From NCBI GenBank assembly GCA_020621405.1, contig JAHRYN010000002.1, positions 62,001-126,000 of the forward strand: DNA of 64,000 nucleotides, read 5' to 3'. The notes under the pieces were generated by a model. It saw nothing but the letters and a program-made list of their open reading frames with translations, did no database searches and was not told the DNA's origin. Position 1 is the stretch's first letter. The number at the start of each line of letters is the position of its first letter. The translations under genes and the position numbers were made by a program. Shown here in pieces: positions 45,839 to 55,209 of the stretch. The stretch is from Betaproteobacteria bacterium (GTDB taxonomy: Bacteria; Pseudomonadota; Gammaproteobacteria; Burkholderiales; Rhodocyclaceae).

Positions 45839-46767
45839 CCCTTCTTGCGCCGACGCAGCGCGCTGACGCCCAGCACGACTGCCAGCGACAGCGCACCGGC
45901 CAGCAGGCCGGTGACGGCATCGGCGACGAAGGGCAGCACAGCGCCAGCCACTTGGCCGGCACCTTCCGCCAAGTGGTGTATCCAGTCGTACATGCCCGGA
46001 ATGCCGTGCGCCAGAATGCCGCCGCCGACCAGAAACATGGCCGCCGTGCCGGCAACCGACAGCGCCTTCATCAGCCACGGCGCCGCGGCCAGGATGCCCT
46101 TGCCGAAACCGCGCCTGACGCGTGCGAACACGCCGTCACCCACGGTGCGGGTCAGATACAGGCCGCCGTCGTCCAGCTTGACGATGCCCGCCACCAGTCC
46201 GTAGACGCCGACCGTCATGATGGCGGCGACGCTCAGCAGCACCGTCACCTGAGTGCCGAACGGCGCGGTGGCAACGGTACCCAGCGATATCGTGATGATT
46301 TCGGCCGACAGGATGAAGTCGGTGCGCACCGCGCCGACAATCTTTTCCTTCTCCAGCGCGACCAGATCGACTTCGGCATCGACCAGCGCCGTGGTCAGTT
46401 CCTCATGATGCGCGGCATCCTCCTCCGCACTGTGCAGCAGCGGGTGCGCCAGTTTCTCGAAGCCCTCGAAGCACAGGAACAGTCCGCCCAGCATCAGCAG
46501 CGGCGTTACCGCCCACGGGATGAAGGCGCTGATGGCCAGTGCGGCCGGCACCAGGATGAGCTTGTTGCGCACCGAGCCCATGGCCACCGCAAACACCACC
46601 GGCAGCTCGCGCTCGGCCCTGACACCGGCCACCTGCTGCGCGTTCAGCGCCAGATCGTCGCCCAGCACGCCCGCCGTCTTCTTGGCAGCGACCTTGGTGA
46701 GTATCGACACATCGTCGAGGATGGTCGCGATGTCGTCGATCAGTGCGAGAAGGCTGGCTCCGGCCAT
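45835..46767 (-). CDS. DUF808 family inner-membrane protein
   Basis: A 310-residue membrane protein of the YedI/DUF808 family. The N-terminus SLLALIDDIATILDDVSILTKVAAKKTAGVLGDDLALNAQQV is characteristic, and a series of hydrophobic segments (about residues 70-90, 170-215, 240-305) follows. A Glu-rich cytoplasmic segment lies at about 115-145. Its function is not known. The ATG at 46767 is chosen because this domain begins there. The 265 bases upstream to the next gene contain nothing I can name. Confidence 0.85.
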   Translation of the reverse strand: MAGASLLALIDDIATILDDVSILTKVAAKKTAGVLGDDLALNAQQVAGVRAERELPVVFAVAMGSVRNKLILVPAALAISAFIPWAVTPLLMLGGLFLCFEGFEKLAHPLLHSAEEDAAHHEELTTALVDAEVDLVALEKEKIVGAVRTDFILSAEIITISLGTVATAPFGTQVTVLLSVAAIMTVGVYGLVAGIVKLDDGGLYLTRTVGDGVFARVRRGFGKGILAAAPWLMKALSVAGTAAMFLVGGGILAHGIPGMYDWIHHLAEGAGQVAGAVLPFVADAVTGLLAGALSLAVVLGVSALRRRKKG

Positions 46768-47032
46768 GGGTGTGATCCTGTCGGTTTGGTTGGCACCCGC
46801 CGATCCGTTCGGCATTCAGGGCGGAGCGCATCGTACCGGAAGGAACGGCGCCTCAGCCGGATCGGCGGCGCCCCTTCAACGTGAAATGCAGGTGTCTGTG
46901 GTCCGTAGACGATGAACCGGGGCACGTTGCAGGACCGCCCGGCCAGCCCCAAGCGGAGACTGCACGGCTGCGGTGCGGCCCGGCCGGCACGACCCGCAGG
47001 CCAGTCCGGCGTCGAACCCGGGCACCTGCCGG

Positions 47033-47200
47033 TCACTCCTTCTTGGCAGCCTTGCCGACGATCGCCTGTATGGCCTGCCCCTTGAACGAGCTGGCGGTGA
47101 CGGCACCGATCGCAACGACGACCGCGCCGAGGTAGAAATTGACCTCCAGCAACGCCATCCCTGCGAGCAGGACAACGACGCCCAGTATGAAAAACTTCAT
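47033..47200 (-). CDS. Small membrane protein, about 55 residues
   Basis: A 55-residue peptide consisting of two hydrophobic helices (FFILGVVVLLAGMALL and FYLGAVVVAIGAVTA) and a Lys-rich C-terminus ending KAAKKE. The ATG at 47200 has a good SD (AGAGGGA). I do not recognise a family. It could be a small stress or envelope protein. The longer in-frame start at 47245 is less likely because it lacks an SD and adds an Arg-rich stretch. Confidence 0.6.
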   Translation of the reverse strand: MKFFILGVVVLLAGMALLEVNFYLGAVVVAIGAVTASSFKGQAIQAIVGKAAKKE

Positions 47201-47524
47201 GCATCCCTCTTTTCTGGATTGACGTGCCCGAGCGCGCCACGCCACGAATCATTCAGCCGGACGACATGCACCACGCGTCCGGATTTGCCCGGTCGCATCC
47301 GGTGCATGACCCTGGTGTTGCACGACAGGCCGCCCGGAACGCGCAACGCCTCATTGAAAACGGCTGCGCCCGGTGCCGGGTCGGCCATGTAGGACTTGCC
47401 CGACACCGCCGGTAAGCATAGCCGACCGCGTGTGCGCCGGCATGCCGGTAGTCTCAGGCCGTCGTCGGGCACGAGCGCCGGGCGCATCCCGATTCACTGC
47501 CAGATGCCAGCCCGGAACGCCCCG
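47201..47524. other. Intergenic stretch without a clear gene
   Basis: 324 bases between the small membrane protein gene and a doubtful short frame. Open frames exist in several phases but none has an SD, a plausible N-terminus or a recognisable domain. No promoter or hairpin of note was found. Confidence 0.4.
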
Positions 47525-47674
47525 ATGTCCTCTTCGCGACGCGTCATGTTCGCATTTCTTCTCGCCGCCACCGTCGCGATGATTGCCACCGGACCGGATG
47601 AAGGCCCGGCTGCCCGCCTTGCCGCCGCGCTGGCGGAGCGGTGCCGGGCCATCGTGAGTGCACTGGGCCTGTAG
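47525..47674 (+). CDS. Doubtful short ORF with one hydrophobic segment
   Basis: A 49-residue frame with an RRVMFAFLLAATVAMIATG hydrophobic stretch and an Arg/Ala-rich end, convergent with the CBS gene. There is no convincing SD. It may be a small membrane peptide or a chance frame in GC-rich DNA. Confidence 0.25.
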   Translation: MSSSRRVMFAFLLAATVAMIATGPDEGPAARLAAALAERCRAIVSALGL

Positions 47675-47676
47675 CC

Positions 47677-48099
47677 TCAGCAGATGCGTTCCCACAGGCT
47701 GGTTTCATCGCTCAGGCGATCGTATTCGACGCCCTTGAAGTCGCCGCGCGACACGATGCCGACGACCTTGCCGTTGTCGACCACCGGCAAATGGCGGTAG
47801 CCGCCGTCGCTCATCGCACGCAGCGCATCGATCGATGTCGCTTCCGGCGCGATGGTGTCCGGATCCGGTGTCATCGCGACCGCCAGCTTCGTACCCGGCC
47901 CGTCGTGGGCTTCCGCCAGGATGCGTACCGCATCGCGGCCGGTGAAGATGCCGACCAGCTTGTCCTGCTCGTCGACCACCAGCACCGCACCCACGCGCCG
48001 TTCCCACATGCTCTGGCAGGCCGTGCGCACGGTGTCGCCGGTACTCAGCTTCAGCGGTTCCTTGTCCCTGACGATCAGATCTATGCAGCGCTTTTTCAT
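47677..48099 (-). CDS. Tandem CBS-domain protein
   Basis: A 140-residue protein made of two CBS domains: VRDKEPLKLSTGDTVRTACQSM with VLVVDEQDKLVGIFTGRD, and TPDPDTIAPEATSIDALRAMS with LPVVDNGKVVGIVSRGDF. Such stand-alone CBS pairs bind adenine nucleotides and regulate partner proteins. The ATG at 48099 has a strong SD (GGGAGAGG) and the upstream in-frame ATG (48141) lacks one. It is divergent from the DMT exporter gene. Its partner is not known. Confidence 0.88.
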   Translation of the reverse strand: MKKRCIDLIVRDKEPLKLSTGDTVRTACQSMWERRVGAVLVVDEQDKLVGIFTGRDAVRILAEAHDGPGTKLAVAMTPDPDTIAPEATSIDALRAMSDGGYRHLPVVDNGKVVGIVSRGDFKGVEYDRLSDETSLWERIC

Positions 48100-48243
48100 G
48101 ACCTCTCCCGATAGTGGTGGAGCACACGCTCCATGCTTCAAGGATAGGCGCCTGAACAGCCTGCAACTTGAGCCTGATCAGCATTGCGTGCCGGCCGCCC
48201 GCGTTCGGCTAAGCTTGCGCGTTCGAAGCCTTCCACGTTTGCC

Positions 48244-49158
48244 ATGTCTTCCTCTGCAGCCCCCCCGGCTTCGCGTCTGGGCGGCTATCTTGCCGCCGCC
48301 GGCACCGTCACGATCTGGGCCGGTTTCATCCTGGTTTCCCGTTTCGGCGGCAAGAGCGCGCTCACGCCCTACGACACGCTGGCGCTGCGTCTGGCGACGG
48401 CGACGCTGATCCTGCTGCCCTTCTGCGGCGGCCTGTCGCTGCGCGTCTGGCGCGATCCGAAGCTGTGGACGCTGGCCATGCTGGGCGGACTGATCTACGG
48501 CGTGCTGGCGTTCGCCGCCTTCAAGTTCGCACCGGCGGCGCACGGCGCCATCCTGCTGCCGGGCATGCAGCCCTTCCTGGTGGCGCTGGCCGCCTGGGCC
48601 ATCACCGGCTCGCGGCCGGGTCGTTCCAGCGTGGCCGGGCTGGCTGCCATCGCCATCGGCATCGCCTGCGTGGCCACACACTATCTGGCGGGTGGCCACG
48701 GCTGGACGCCGGACATGCTGGTCGGCGACGCACTGCTGCTCGGCAGTTCGTCGGTCTGGGCGATCTACAGCGTGCTGGCCCGCAAGTGGCGCTGCGACCC
48801 GTGGACGCTGACCCGTTTCGTCGCGCTCGGCTCGACCGTGGTTTTCATGCCTGTGTACCTGCTGTGGCTGCCGAAGGCGCTGGCCGAGGTGCCGCTGTCG
48901 ATGATGCTGCTGCAGGGACTGTACCAGGGCGCGGGCGTCACCATCGTGGCGATGCTGCTGTTCCTGAAGGCGGTGCAGATACTGGGCGCCGAACGCACCG
49001 GCGCACTGGTTGCTATGGTTCCGGTGCTGGCCGGCGTGGCGGCCGCGCCGCTGCTGGGCGAGGCACTGTCCGGCTGGCTGATCGCCGGACTGGTCTGCGT
49101 GTCGACCGGCGCCTTCATCGCGGCGCGGCCGTCGGCAAAAAGAAACGGGGCCCGCTGA
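48244..49158 (+). CDS. EamA/DMT-family transporter
   Basis: A 304-residue protein with about ten hydrophobic helices in two EamA repeats, for example GTVTIWAGFILVSRFGGKSALTPYDTLALRL at the start and the second repeat from SSSVWAIYSVLARKW (about residue 170). Family members export amino acids or other metabolites. The ATG at 48244 is directly before a Ser/Ala leader and the first helix. Its stop lies inside the hairpin region that also ends ssb on the other strand. Confidence 0.85.
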   Translation: MSSSAAPPASRLGGYLAAAGTVTIWAGFILVSRFGGKSALTPYDTLALRLATATLILLPFCGGLSLRVWRDPKLWTLAMLGGLIYGVLAFAAFKFAPAAHGAILLPGMQPFLVALAAWAITGSRPGRSSVAGLAAIAIGIACVATHYLAGGHGWTPDMLVGDALLLGSSSVWAIYSVLARKWRCDPWTLTRFVALGSTVVFMPVYLLWLPKALAEVPLSMMLLQGLYQGAGVTIVAMLLFLKAVQILGAERTGALVAMVPVLAGVAAAPLLGEALSGWLIAGLVCVSTGAFIAARPSAKRNGAR

Positions 49159-49168
49159 GGAGCCCCGT
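49145..49168 (-). terminator. Intrinsic terminator of ssb, overlapping the end of the DMT gene
   Basis: ACGGGGC / GCCCCGT forms a 7-bp stem. On the minus strand it is followed by TTTCTTTTT (complement of 49136-49144). This is a good Rho-independent terminator for ssb, placed 28 bases after its stop; the DMT stop (49156-49158) lies in the loop. Confidence 0.8.
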
Positions 49169-49195
49169 CCCGGTCGCTACACGCAGCTGCGCAGG

Positions 49196-49717
49196 TCAGA
49201 ATGGAATGTCGTCGTCCATGCCGCCGAAGCCGCCGGAAGACGGCGGCGCCGACTGCGGTGCGCTCGGTGCCGGGCGCTGCGGCGCCTGACGGGGTGCCGA
49301 CTGGCGCGGTGCCTGATCGAAATCGTCGCCGCCACCGCTGCCACCACCACCGTAGCTTTCGCCACCGCCGCCACCGGCACCCTGACGGCTGCCCAGCATC
49401 TGCATCTGGTCAGCCCGGATTTCCGTGGTGTAGCGGTCCTGGCCTTCCTTGTCCTGCCACTTGCGGGTACGCAGGCTGCCTTCGACATAGACGGCCGACC
49501 CCTTGCGCAGGTACTGGCCGGCGATTTCCGCCAGACGACCGTAGAAGGACACACGGTGCCACTCCGTCTGTTCCTTCTTTTCGCCGGTCTGCTTGTCCTT
49601 CCAGCTGTCGGTGGTCGCGACCGTGATGTTGCAGATCGCGTCGCCGTTGGGCGCGTAGCGCGTTTCCGGGTCCTTCCCGAGATTGCCGACCAGAATGACC
49701 TTGTTTACTGAAGCCAT
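49196..49717 (-). CDS. ssb: Single-stranded DNA-binding protein
   Basis: A 173-residue protein with the OB fold ([21 protein letters not shown] start, [22 protein letters not shown] centre, [23 protein letters not shown]). A Gly-, Pro-, Gln- and Ser-rich disordered linker follows (about residues 112-163), then the acidic tip DDDIPF that recruits repair proteins. An SD GGGAGGG precedes the ATG at 49717. It lies downstream of an MFS gene and close to divergent uvrA, an arrangement common in betaproteobacteria. Confidence 0.96.
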   Translation of the reverse strand: MASVNKVILVGNLGKDPETRYAPNGDAICNITVATTDSWKDKQTGEKKEQTEWHRVSFYGRLAEIAGQYLRKGSAVYVEGSLRTRKWQDKEGQDRYTTEIRADQMQMLGSRQGAGGGGGESYGGGGSGGGDDFDQAPRQSAPRQAPQRPAPSAPQSAPPSSGGFGGMDDDIPF

Positions 49718-49837
49718 GTTTTCCCTCCCCCGGGAGTGTCTTGAATGTCCGGCTCACCTAGGCGGCCGGACCGGATGATCGAAAGCCGTGCCGAGCGCCG
49801 GATATTACCCCGTACGCCAGCACATTCACATTGCATA

Positions 49838-51211
49838 TCAGGCGGTGGCGGGCGGTACTTCGAGCAGGCTGCGCAGCCCGTCCTCGTCCCACTGTTCCAG
49901 ATTGACCTTGACGTAAGCCATGCGCCGTTCCGCCTCGACGCGCGCCTCGCGGACGCCGGGCAGCCCGGCCAGCTGAGCACGCAGCCGGTCGAGATCTACA
50001 TGTTCGCCGATCACGTACTCGCGCAGCGCAACCACCGGCGGCGCGCGCATCGAACGCGCCCACAGCCACCACACGATGGCCAGCGCGGTACAGAACACGA
50101 ACACGCCGTGCGCGCCGAAACGCAGAGCGATCGCCCCGCCGACCGCGCTGCCCAGCGCCGCGCCGACCGCCTGCGCCGTGTTGAAGGCGCCCAGCGCCGC
50201 GCCCTTGGCCGACGGCGGCGCCACACGCGACACCAGCGACGGCAGCGAGGCCTCGAGCAGGTTGAAGGCGGTGAAGAACACGAACAGGCCGCCGGCTATC
50301 GTCGCCAGGGTGTCGCCCGACACCAGGAACAGCAGCTGCGAGGCGATCAGCGCCAGGATGGCCGACAGCAGCAACGTCTTGTTGCGCGCATTGCGTTCCG
50401 ACCAGATGATGGCCGGCACCATGATGACGAAGCTGGCGAGCACCACCGGCAGATAGATCTTCCAGTGCGTGCTGACCGGCATGCCGACCTGTTCGACCAG
50501 TGCCAGCGGCACCATCAGGAACATCGCCATCTGCACCAGATGCACCGCGAAGACGCCGAAATTCAGGCGCATCAGCTGGCCGTCGCCGATCACCTGCGCG
50601 AACGGCGTCGGCACGGCCACCGGCGGCGCTTCCGGATCGGGCACCACCTTGAGCAGCAGCGGAATGGCCAGCAAGGCCAGCAGCGCGATCAGCAGGAACA
50701 TGCCGTGCATGCCGATGGCGCTGTATAGCACCGGCGAGATCACCAGCGACGCGGCGAACACCAGGCCGATGGTCGAACCTATCATCGCCATCACCTTGGT
50801 GCGGTGCTGTTCGCGCACCAGATCGGCCGCCAGCGCCGTCACCGCCGCCGAAATGGCGCCCAGCCCCTGCAGCGCGCGGGCGGCGATCATCCAGTTGATG
50901 TCCGGCGCCCACATGGCCGCCAGACTGCCCGCAGCGTACAGCAGCAGGCCGAACACGATGACCGGCTTGCGGCCGAAGCGGTCGGACGCCATGCCGAACG
51001 GTATCTGCATGACCGCCTGCGCCAGGCCGAACATGCCGAACGCCAGACCGGTGCGGAAAATGTTGTCGCCTCCCGGCAGCGTCCTGGCGAACACCGAGAA
51101 CACCGGCAGCACGAGAAACAGCCCCAGCATGCGCAGGGCGAAAATGGAGGCCAGCGCTGCCCCCGCACGCCATTCGGTGCGGGTCATGCTGTCTTTGATC
51201 GGGGGATTCAT
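49838..51211 (-). CDS. YajR-like MFS transporter with a C-terminal ferredoxin-like domain
   Basis: A 457-residue carrier. Twelve helices fill residues about 15-390; motif A is GMASDRFGRKP (about residue 75) and the ALQGLGAISAAVTALAADL segment is near 110. After the last helix there is a soluble tail of about 65 residues (ALREYVIGEHVDLDRLRAQL...AYVKVNLEQWDEDGL) resembling the YAM ferredoxin-like domain of E. coli YajR. The substrate is not known; an efflux role is usual. ATG at 51211 is followed by a second in-frame ATG (codon 9). It precedes ssb by 120 bases and is divergent from uvrA. Confidence 0.87.
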   Translation of the reverse strand: MNPPIKDSMTRTEWRAGAALASIFALRMLGLFLVLPVFSVFARTLPGGDNIFRTGLAFGMFGLAQAVMQIPFGMASDRFGRKPVIVFGLLLYAAGSLAAMWAPDINWMIAARALQGLGAISAAVTALAADLVREQHRTKVMAMIGSTIGLVFAASLVISPVLYSAIGMHGMFLLIALLALLAIPLLLKVVPDPEAPPVAVPTPFAQVIGDGQLMRLNFGVFAVHLVQMAMFLMVPLALVEQVGMPVSTHWKIYLPVVLASFVIMVPAIIWSERNARNKTLLLSAILALIASQLLFLVSGDTLATIAGGLFVFFTAFNLLEASLPSLVSRVAPPSAKGAALGAFNTAQAVGAALGSAVGGAIALRFGAHGVFVFCTALAIVWWLWARSMRAPPVVALREYVIGEHVDLDRLRAQLAGLPGVREARVEAERRMAYVKVNLEQWDEDGLRSLLEVPPATA

Positions 51212-51335
51212 GTCGGGCAGGAAAAGCGAGCAGACGCGATTCTAGCAAGCGGGCGGTGCAGTGGCCGGTTCCCGTGCTCGCGTTTCCCGCAAAAATAGGT
51301 TTTCATAGCCGGTTCGCTGTGACCTGGGCTGGCTG

Positions 51336-54161
51336 ATGGACTGGATTCGCATCCGCGGTGCGCGCACCCACAATCTGAAGAACATCAACATCGACATCCC
51401 GCGCGACCGGCTGACGGTGATCACCGGGCTGTCCGGGTCGGGCAAGAGCTCGCTCGCCTTCGACACGCTGTACGCCGAGGGCCAGCGTCGCTACGTCGAG
51501 TCGCTGTCCGCCTACGCGCGCCAGTTCCTGCAGCTGATGGAAAAGCCGGACGTGGACCTGATCGAAGGCCTGTCGCCGGCGATTTCGATCGAACAGAAGG
51601 CCACCAGCCACAATCCGCGCTCCACGGTCGGCACGGTGACCGAAATCCACGACTACCTGCGTCTGCTGTTCGCCCGCGTCGGCACGCCGCACTGTCCGAC
51701 GCACGGCGAGCCGCTGGCCGCGCAGAGCGTGTCGCAGATGGTCGATGCGGTGCTGGCGATGCCGGAGGAAAGCAAGGTGGCCATCCTTGCGCCGGTGGTC
51801 AGCGAGCGCAAGGGCGAGCAGATCGAACTGATTTCCGAGCTGCGTTCGCGCGGCTTCGTGCGCGTGCGCCTGGACGGCCAGATGATGGACATCGACGCGC
51901 TGCCGAAGCTGGACAAGAACATCAAGCACACGATAGACGTCGTGGTCGACCGCCTGAAGGTGCGCGCCGACATGCGCCAGCGCCTGGCCGAGTCGCTGGA
52001 AACCGCGCTGCAGCAGGCCGAAGGCCGTGCCATCGCGCTGGACATGGACAGCGGCGCCGAACAGCTGTTTTCCGCCCGTTTCGCCTGCCCGGTGTGCGGC
52101 CACAGCGTGGCCGAGCTCGAACCGCGGCTGTTCTCGTTCAACAACCCGGCCGGCGCCTGCACCAGCTGTGACGGACTGGGCATGGTCACCTTCTTCGACC
52201 CGGCGCGCATCGTCGCCCACCCTCATCTGTCGCTGGCCTCGGGCGCGATCCGCGGCTGGGACCGGCGCAACCAGTTCTATTTCCAGCTGCTGTCCAGCCT
52301 GGCCGGCTTCTACAAGTTCGACATCGACACCCCGTTCGACCAGCTCGACGCCCGGCTGCAGGCGATCGTGCTCGACGGTTCGGGCAAGGAACGCATCCCC
52401 TTCCGCTACCTGTCGGAAACCGGCCGCACCACCATCCGCGAGCACGTGTTCGAGGGTGTGGTGCCGAATCTGGAACGCCGCTACCGCGAAACCGACTCGG
52501 TCGTGGTGCGCGAGGAACTGGGCAAGTACCGCAACACCAAGGTGTGTCCGGACTGCCAGGGCACCCGCCTGCGCAGCGATGCGCGCCACGTCAAGGTAGC
52601 CGGCCACTCGCTGCCGCAACTGGCCGGCCTGCCGCTGCGCGCCTGCAAGACCATCTTCGACGGCATGGAACTGGACGGCGCCCGCGCCGCCATCGCCGCC
52701 CGCATCATGCGCGAGGTCGCCGCCCGGCTCGGTTTCCTGATCGACGTGGGTCTCGACTACCTGAGCCTGGACCGCTCGGCCGAAACGCTGTCCGGCGGCG
52801 AGGCGCAGCGCATCCGGCTGGCCAGCCAGATCGGCTCCGGCCTGACCGGCGTCATGTATGTGCTGGACGAACCGTCGATCGGCCTGCACCAGCGCGACAA
52901 CGCGCGCCTGCTGGGCACGCTGTCGCGGCTGCGCGACCTGGGCAATACCGTGGTCGTGGTCGAACACGACCAGGAAGCGATCGAGATGGCCGACCACGTG
53001 GTCGACATGGGCCCCGGTGCCGGCCAGCACGGCGGCGAGGTGATCGCCCAGGGCGCGCCGGCCGACATCGAGGCCTGCGAAGCCAGCCTGACCGGCGCCT
53101 ACCTGTCCGGCCGCAAACAGATCGCGGTACCGGCAGCGCGCACGCCGCCGAAGGACGACTGGCTGCACATCCGCGGCGCACGCGGCAACAACCTGACCGG
53201 CACGGATGCGGCGATTCCGGTCGGCCTGCTGACCTGCGTCACCGGCGTATCGGGTTCTGGCAAATCGACGCTGATCAACGACACGCTGTACGCCGCCGCT
53301 GCCCACCACCTGTACGGTTCGGCCGCATTGCCGGCGGCGCACGACGCCATCGACGGGCTGGACCTGTTCGACAAGGTGATCAATGTCGACCAGTCGCCGA
53401 TCGGTCGCACGCCGCGCTCCAATCCGGCAACCTATACCGGCCTGCTGACGCCGATCCGCGAACTGTTCGCCGGTGTGCCGGAGGCGCGTTCGCGCGGCTA
53501 CGGGCCGGGCCGCTTCTCGTTCAACGTCAAGGGCGGACGCTGCGAGGCCTGCCAGGGCGACGGACTGGTGCGGGTCGAGATGCACTTCCTGCCCGACGTG
53601 TTCGTGCCCTGCGACGTGTGCAACGGAAAGCGCTACAACCGCGAGACGCTGGACATCCGCTACAAGGGCAAGACCATCCACGACGTGCTGGCGATGACCG
53701 TCAACGAGGCACGCGGCTTCTTCGACGCCGTGCCCACGGTCGCACGCAAGCTGGAAACGCTGTGCGAGGTCGGTCTCGGCTACATCGGCCTCGGCCAGAG
53801 CGCGACCACACTGTCCGGCGGCGAAGCGCAGCGCGTGAAACTGGCGCTGGAACTGTCCAAGCGCGACACCGGCCGCACGCTCTACATACTGGATGAGCCG
53901 ACCACCGGCCTGCACTTCCACGACGTGGACATGCTGCTCGGCGTGCTCGGCCGCCTGCGCGACGCCGGCAACACGATAGTCGTCATCGAGCACAACCTCG
54001 ACGTGATCAAGACCGCCGACTGGATCATCGATCTCGGCCCCGAGGGCGGCGCCGGCGGTGGCCAGATCATCGCGGTCGGCACGCCGGAACAGGTCGCGCG
54101 GGAGCCGTCGTCCTACACCGGCCGCTACCTCGCACCGCTGCTCGAACGCACGGCCGGCTAG
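51336..54161 (+). CDS. uvrA: Excinuclease ABC subunit A
   Basis: A 941-residue DNA damage sensor. Two ABC ATPase modules are visible: Walker [13 protein letters not shown] (about residue 31) and [13 protein letters not shown] (about 635), signature SGGEAQR twice (about 488 and 830), and Walker [11 protein letters not shown] and [10 protein letters not shown]. Zinc modules include CPVCGHS...[15 protein letters not shown] and CEACQGDG...CDVCNGKRY. It starts nucleotide-excision repair with UvrB and is likely SOS-regulated, although I did not see a clear LexA box. It is transcribed away from the MFS-ssb pair. Confidence 0.97.
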   Translation: MDWIRIRGARTHNLKNINIDIPRDRLTVITGLSGSGKSSLAFDTLYAEGQRRYVESLSAYARQFLQLMEKPDVDLIEGLSPAISIEQKATSHNPRSTVGTVTEIHDYLRLLFARVGTPHCPTHGEPLAAQSVSQMVDAVLAMPEESKVAILAPVVSERKGEQIELISELRSRGFVRVRLDGQMMDIDALPKLDKNIKHTIDVVVDRLKVRADMRQRLAESLETALQQAEGRAIALDMDSGAEQLFSARFACPVCGHSVAELEPRLFSFNNPAGACTSCDGLGMVTFFDPARIVAHPHLSLASGAIRGWDRRNQFYFQLLSSLAGFYKFDIDTPFDQLDARLQAIVLDGSGKERIPFRYLSETGRTTIREHVFEGVVPNLERRYRETDSVVVREELGKYRNTKVCPDCQGTRLRSDARHVKVAGHSLPQLAGLPLRACKTIFDGMELDGARAAIAARIMREVAARLGFLIDVGLDYLSLDRSAETLSGGEAQRIRLASQIGSGLTGVMYVLDEPSIGLHQRDNARLLGTLSRLRDLGNTVVVVEHDQEAIEMADHVVDMGPGAGQHGGEVIAQGAPADIEACEASLTGAYLSGRKQIAVPAARTPPKDDWLHIRGARGNNLTGTDAAIPVGLLTCVTGVSGSGKSTLINDTLYAAAAHHLYGSAALPAAHDAIDGLDLFDKVINVDQSPIGRTPRSNPATYTGLLTPIRELFAGVPEARSRGYGPGRFSFNVKGGRCEACQGDGLVRVEMHFLPDVFVPCDVCNGKRYNRETLDIRYKGKTIHDVLAMTVNEARGFFDAVPTVARKLETLCEVGLGYIGLGQSATTLSGGEAQRVKLALELSKRDTGRTLYILDEPTTGLHFHDVDMLLGVLGRLRDAGNTIVVIEHNLDVIKTADWIIDLGPEGGAGGGQIIAVGTPEQVAREPSSYTGRYLAPLLERTAG

Positions 54162-54169
54162 CCCACCCC

Positions 54170-54424
54170 GTAGGAGCGAGCCATGCTCGCGAAAGCACGG
54201 GTTGATCGGCGGTATCGCCTGTTCGGGGTGGGGATCGCGACCATGGGTCGCTCCTACGGAAGAACCACGCGGCACCAGCCCCCTGCAGGAGCGAGCCATG
54301 CTCGCGATCCGGTCGTCGAACAGCGACAGGCGGTGATCAACGCGCGATTTCGCGAGCGGTGCTCGCTCCTGCAGAAAACCCTGCGCCGCGTTCCCTCCTT
54401 GTAGGAGCGAGCCATGCTCGCGAT
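54170..54424. repeat. BIME-like cluster of five palindromic 24-bp repeats in alternating orientation
   Basis: Five near-identical 24-bp units based on GTAGGAGCGAGCCATGCTCG and its reverse complement occur at 54170-54193 (+), 54234-54257 (-), 54285-54308 (+), 54349-54372 (-) and 54401-54424 (+). Each has an inner palindrome (GCGAGCcatGCTCGC, with small changes in some copies). Start-to-start distances are 64, 51, 64 and 52 bases, so a 115-116-base pair unit is repeated. The spacer after copy 1 resembles the reverse complement of the spacer after copy 3. The cluster fills the whole region between uvrA and the PPOX gene, which has no other gene. Confidence 0.9.
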
Positions 54425-54514
54425 CGAACTCCGATCAGCGACCGGCCGCTTTGTCGTGCATCATCGCGGCAGAGCGATGTCCGACACCCGGCACGCGCCG
54501 AAACAGGAGGAAAC

Positions 54515-55183
54515 ATGAGCGAAATCTATGGCGAGCAGCACCGTGCGCTGCAGGATGCCTTCGACGTGCGGCCGCTGGCCGACCGCGTGCGCGACGTCAT
54601 CGTGCTGCCGGAAATCCCGCCCGAACATCAGGGCTTCATCGAATCGCGCGACTTCTTCTTCCTGAGCACGATTGACCACCGCGGCTACCCGACCGTGTCG
54701 CACAAGGGCGGCAATCCGGGCTTCGTCAAGGTGGTCGACAGCAGCACGCTCGCCTTCCCCAGCCTGGACGGCAACAGCATGTACCTGTCGATGGGCAACA
54801 TCACCGGCAACAGCAAGGTCGGCCTGCTGTTCATCGACTTCGAGACGCCGCATCGCGTGCGCGTGCATGGAGAGGCCACGGTCAGCCGCGACGACCCGCT
54901 GATGCAGGCCGGCCTGCCGGAATTTCACGGCGCCGAGATGATCGTGCGAATCAAGGTCACGGAGATTTTCATCAACTGTCCGCGCTACATCCACCGCTAC
55001 CAGCGCGTCGATGCGTCGCGCTACGTGCCGCAGCCCGGCTGCCCGACACCGCCGCCGCAATGGAAGCGCATCGACGGCCTGCAGGACGTGCTGCCCGAGC
55101 GTGACCGCGCCATCGCCGAACAGCTGGGCGGCGTCATCACGCTCGAGGAGTACGGCGCGAAAGTGGTCAGCGGCGAAGGCTGA
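54515..55183 (+). CDS. Pyridoxamine 5'-phosphate oxidase-fold flavoprotein
   Basis: A 222-residue protein of the PPOX/FMN split-barrel superfamily. Typical segments are RDFFFLSTIDHRGYPTVSHKGGNPGFVKV (about residues 48-76), GLLFIDFETPHRVRVHGEATV (about 103-123) and a C-terminal FINCPRYIHRYQRV. This group is annotated as PPOX-family with mycobacterial relatives that use F420 or FMN; the substrate is unknown. The ATG at 54515 has a strong SD (AGGAGG). It lies directly after the repeat cluster and is convergent with the ABC half-transporter, 26 bases apart. Confidence 0.85.
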   Translation: MSEIYGEQHRALQDAFDVRPLADRVRDVIVLPEIPPEHQGFIESRDFFFLSTIDHRGYPTVSHKGGNPGFVKVVDSSTLAFPSLDGNSMYLSMGNITGNSKVGLLFIDFETPHRVRVHGEATVSRDDPLMQAGLPEFHGAEMIVRIKVTEIFINCPRYIHRYQRVDASRYVPQPGCPTPPPQWKRIDGLQDVLPERDRAIAEQLGGVITLEEYGAKVVSGEG

Positions 55184-55209
55184 TCACTGTCCGGAGCCAC
55201 CTGCGCCGC

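Noticed and set aside
47201-47676. Several short frames on both strands
   Set aside because: Apart from the doubtful frame at 47525 none has an SD or a protein-like sequence.
51212-51335. LexA box between the MFS gene and uvrA
   Set aside because: No CTGT-N8-ACAG element was visible, so SOS control is only a family expectation.
54170-54424. Possible CRISPR array
   Set aside because: The repeats alternate in orientation, the spacers are related to each other, and there are no cas genes; REP/BIME is a better reading.
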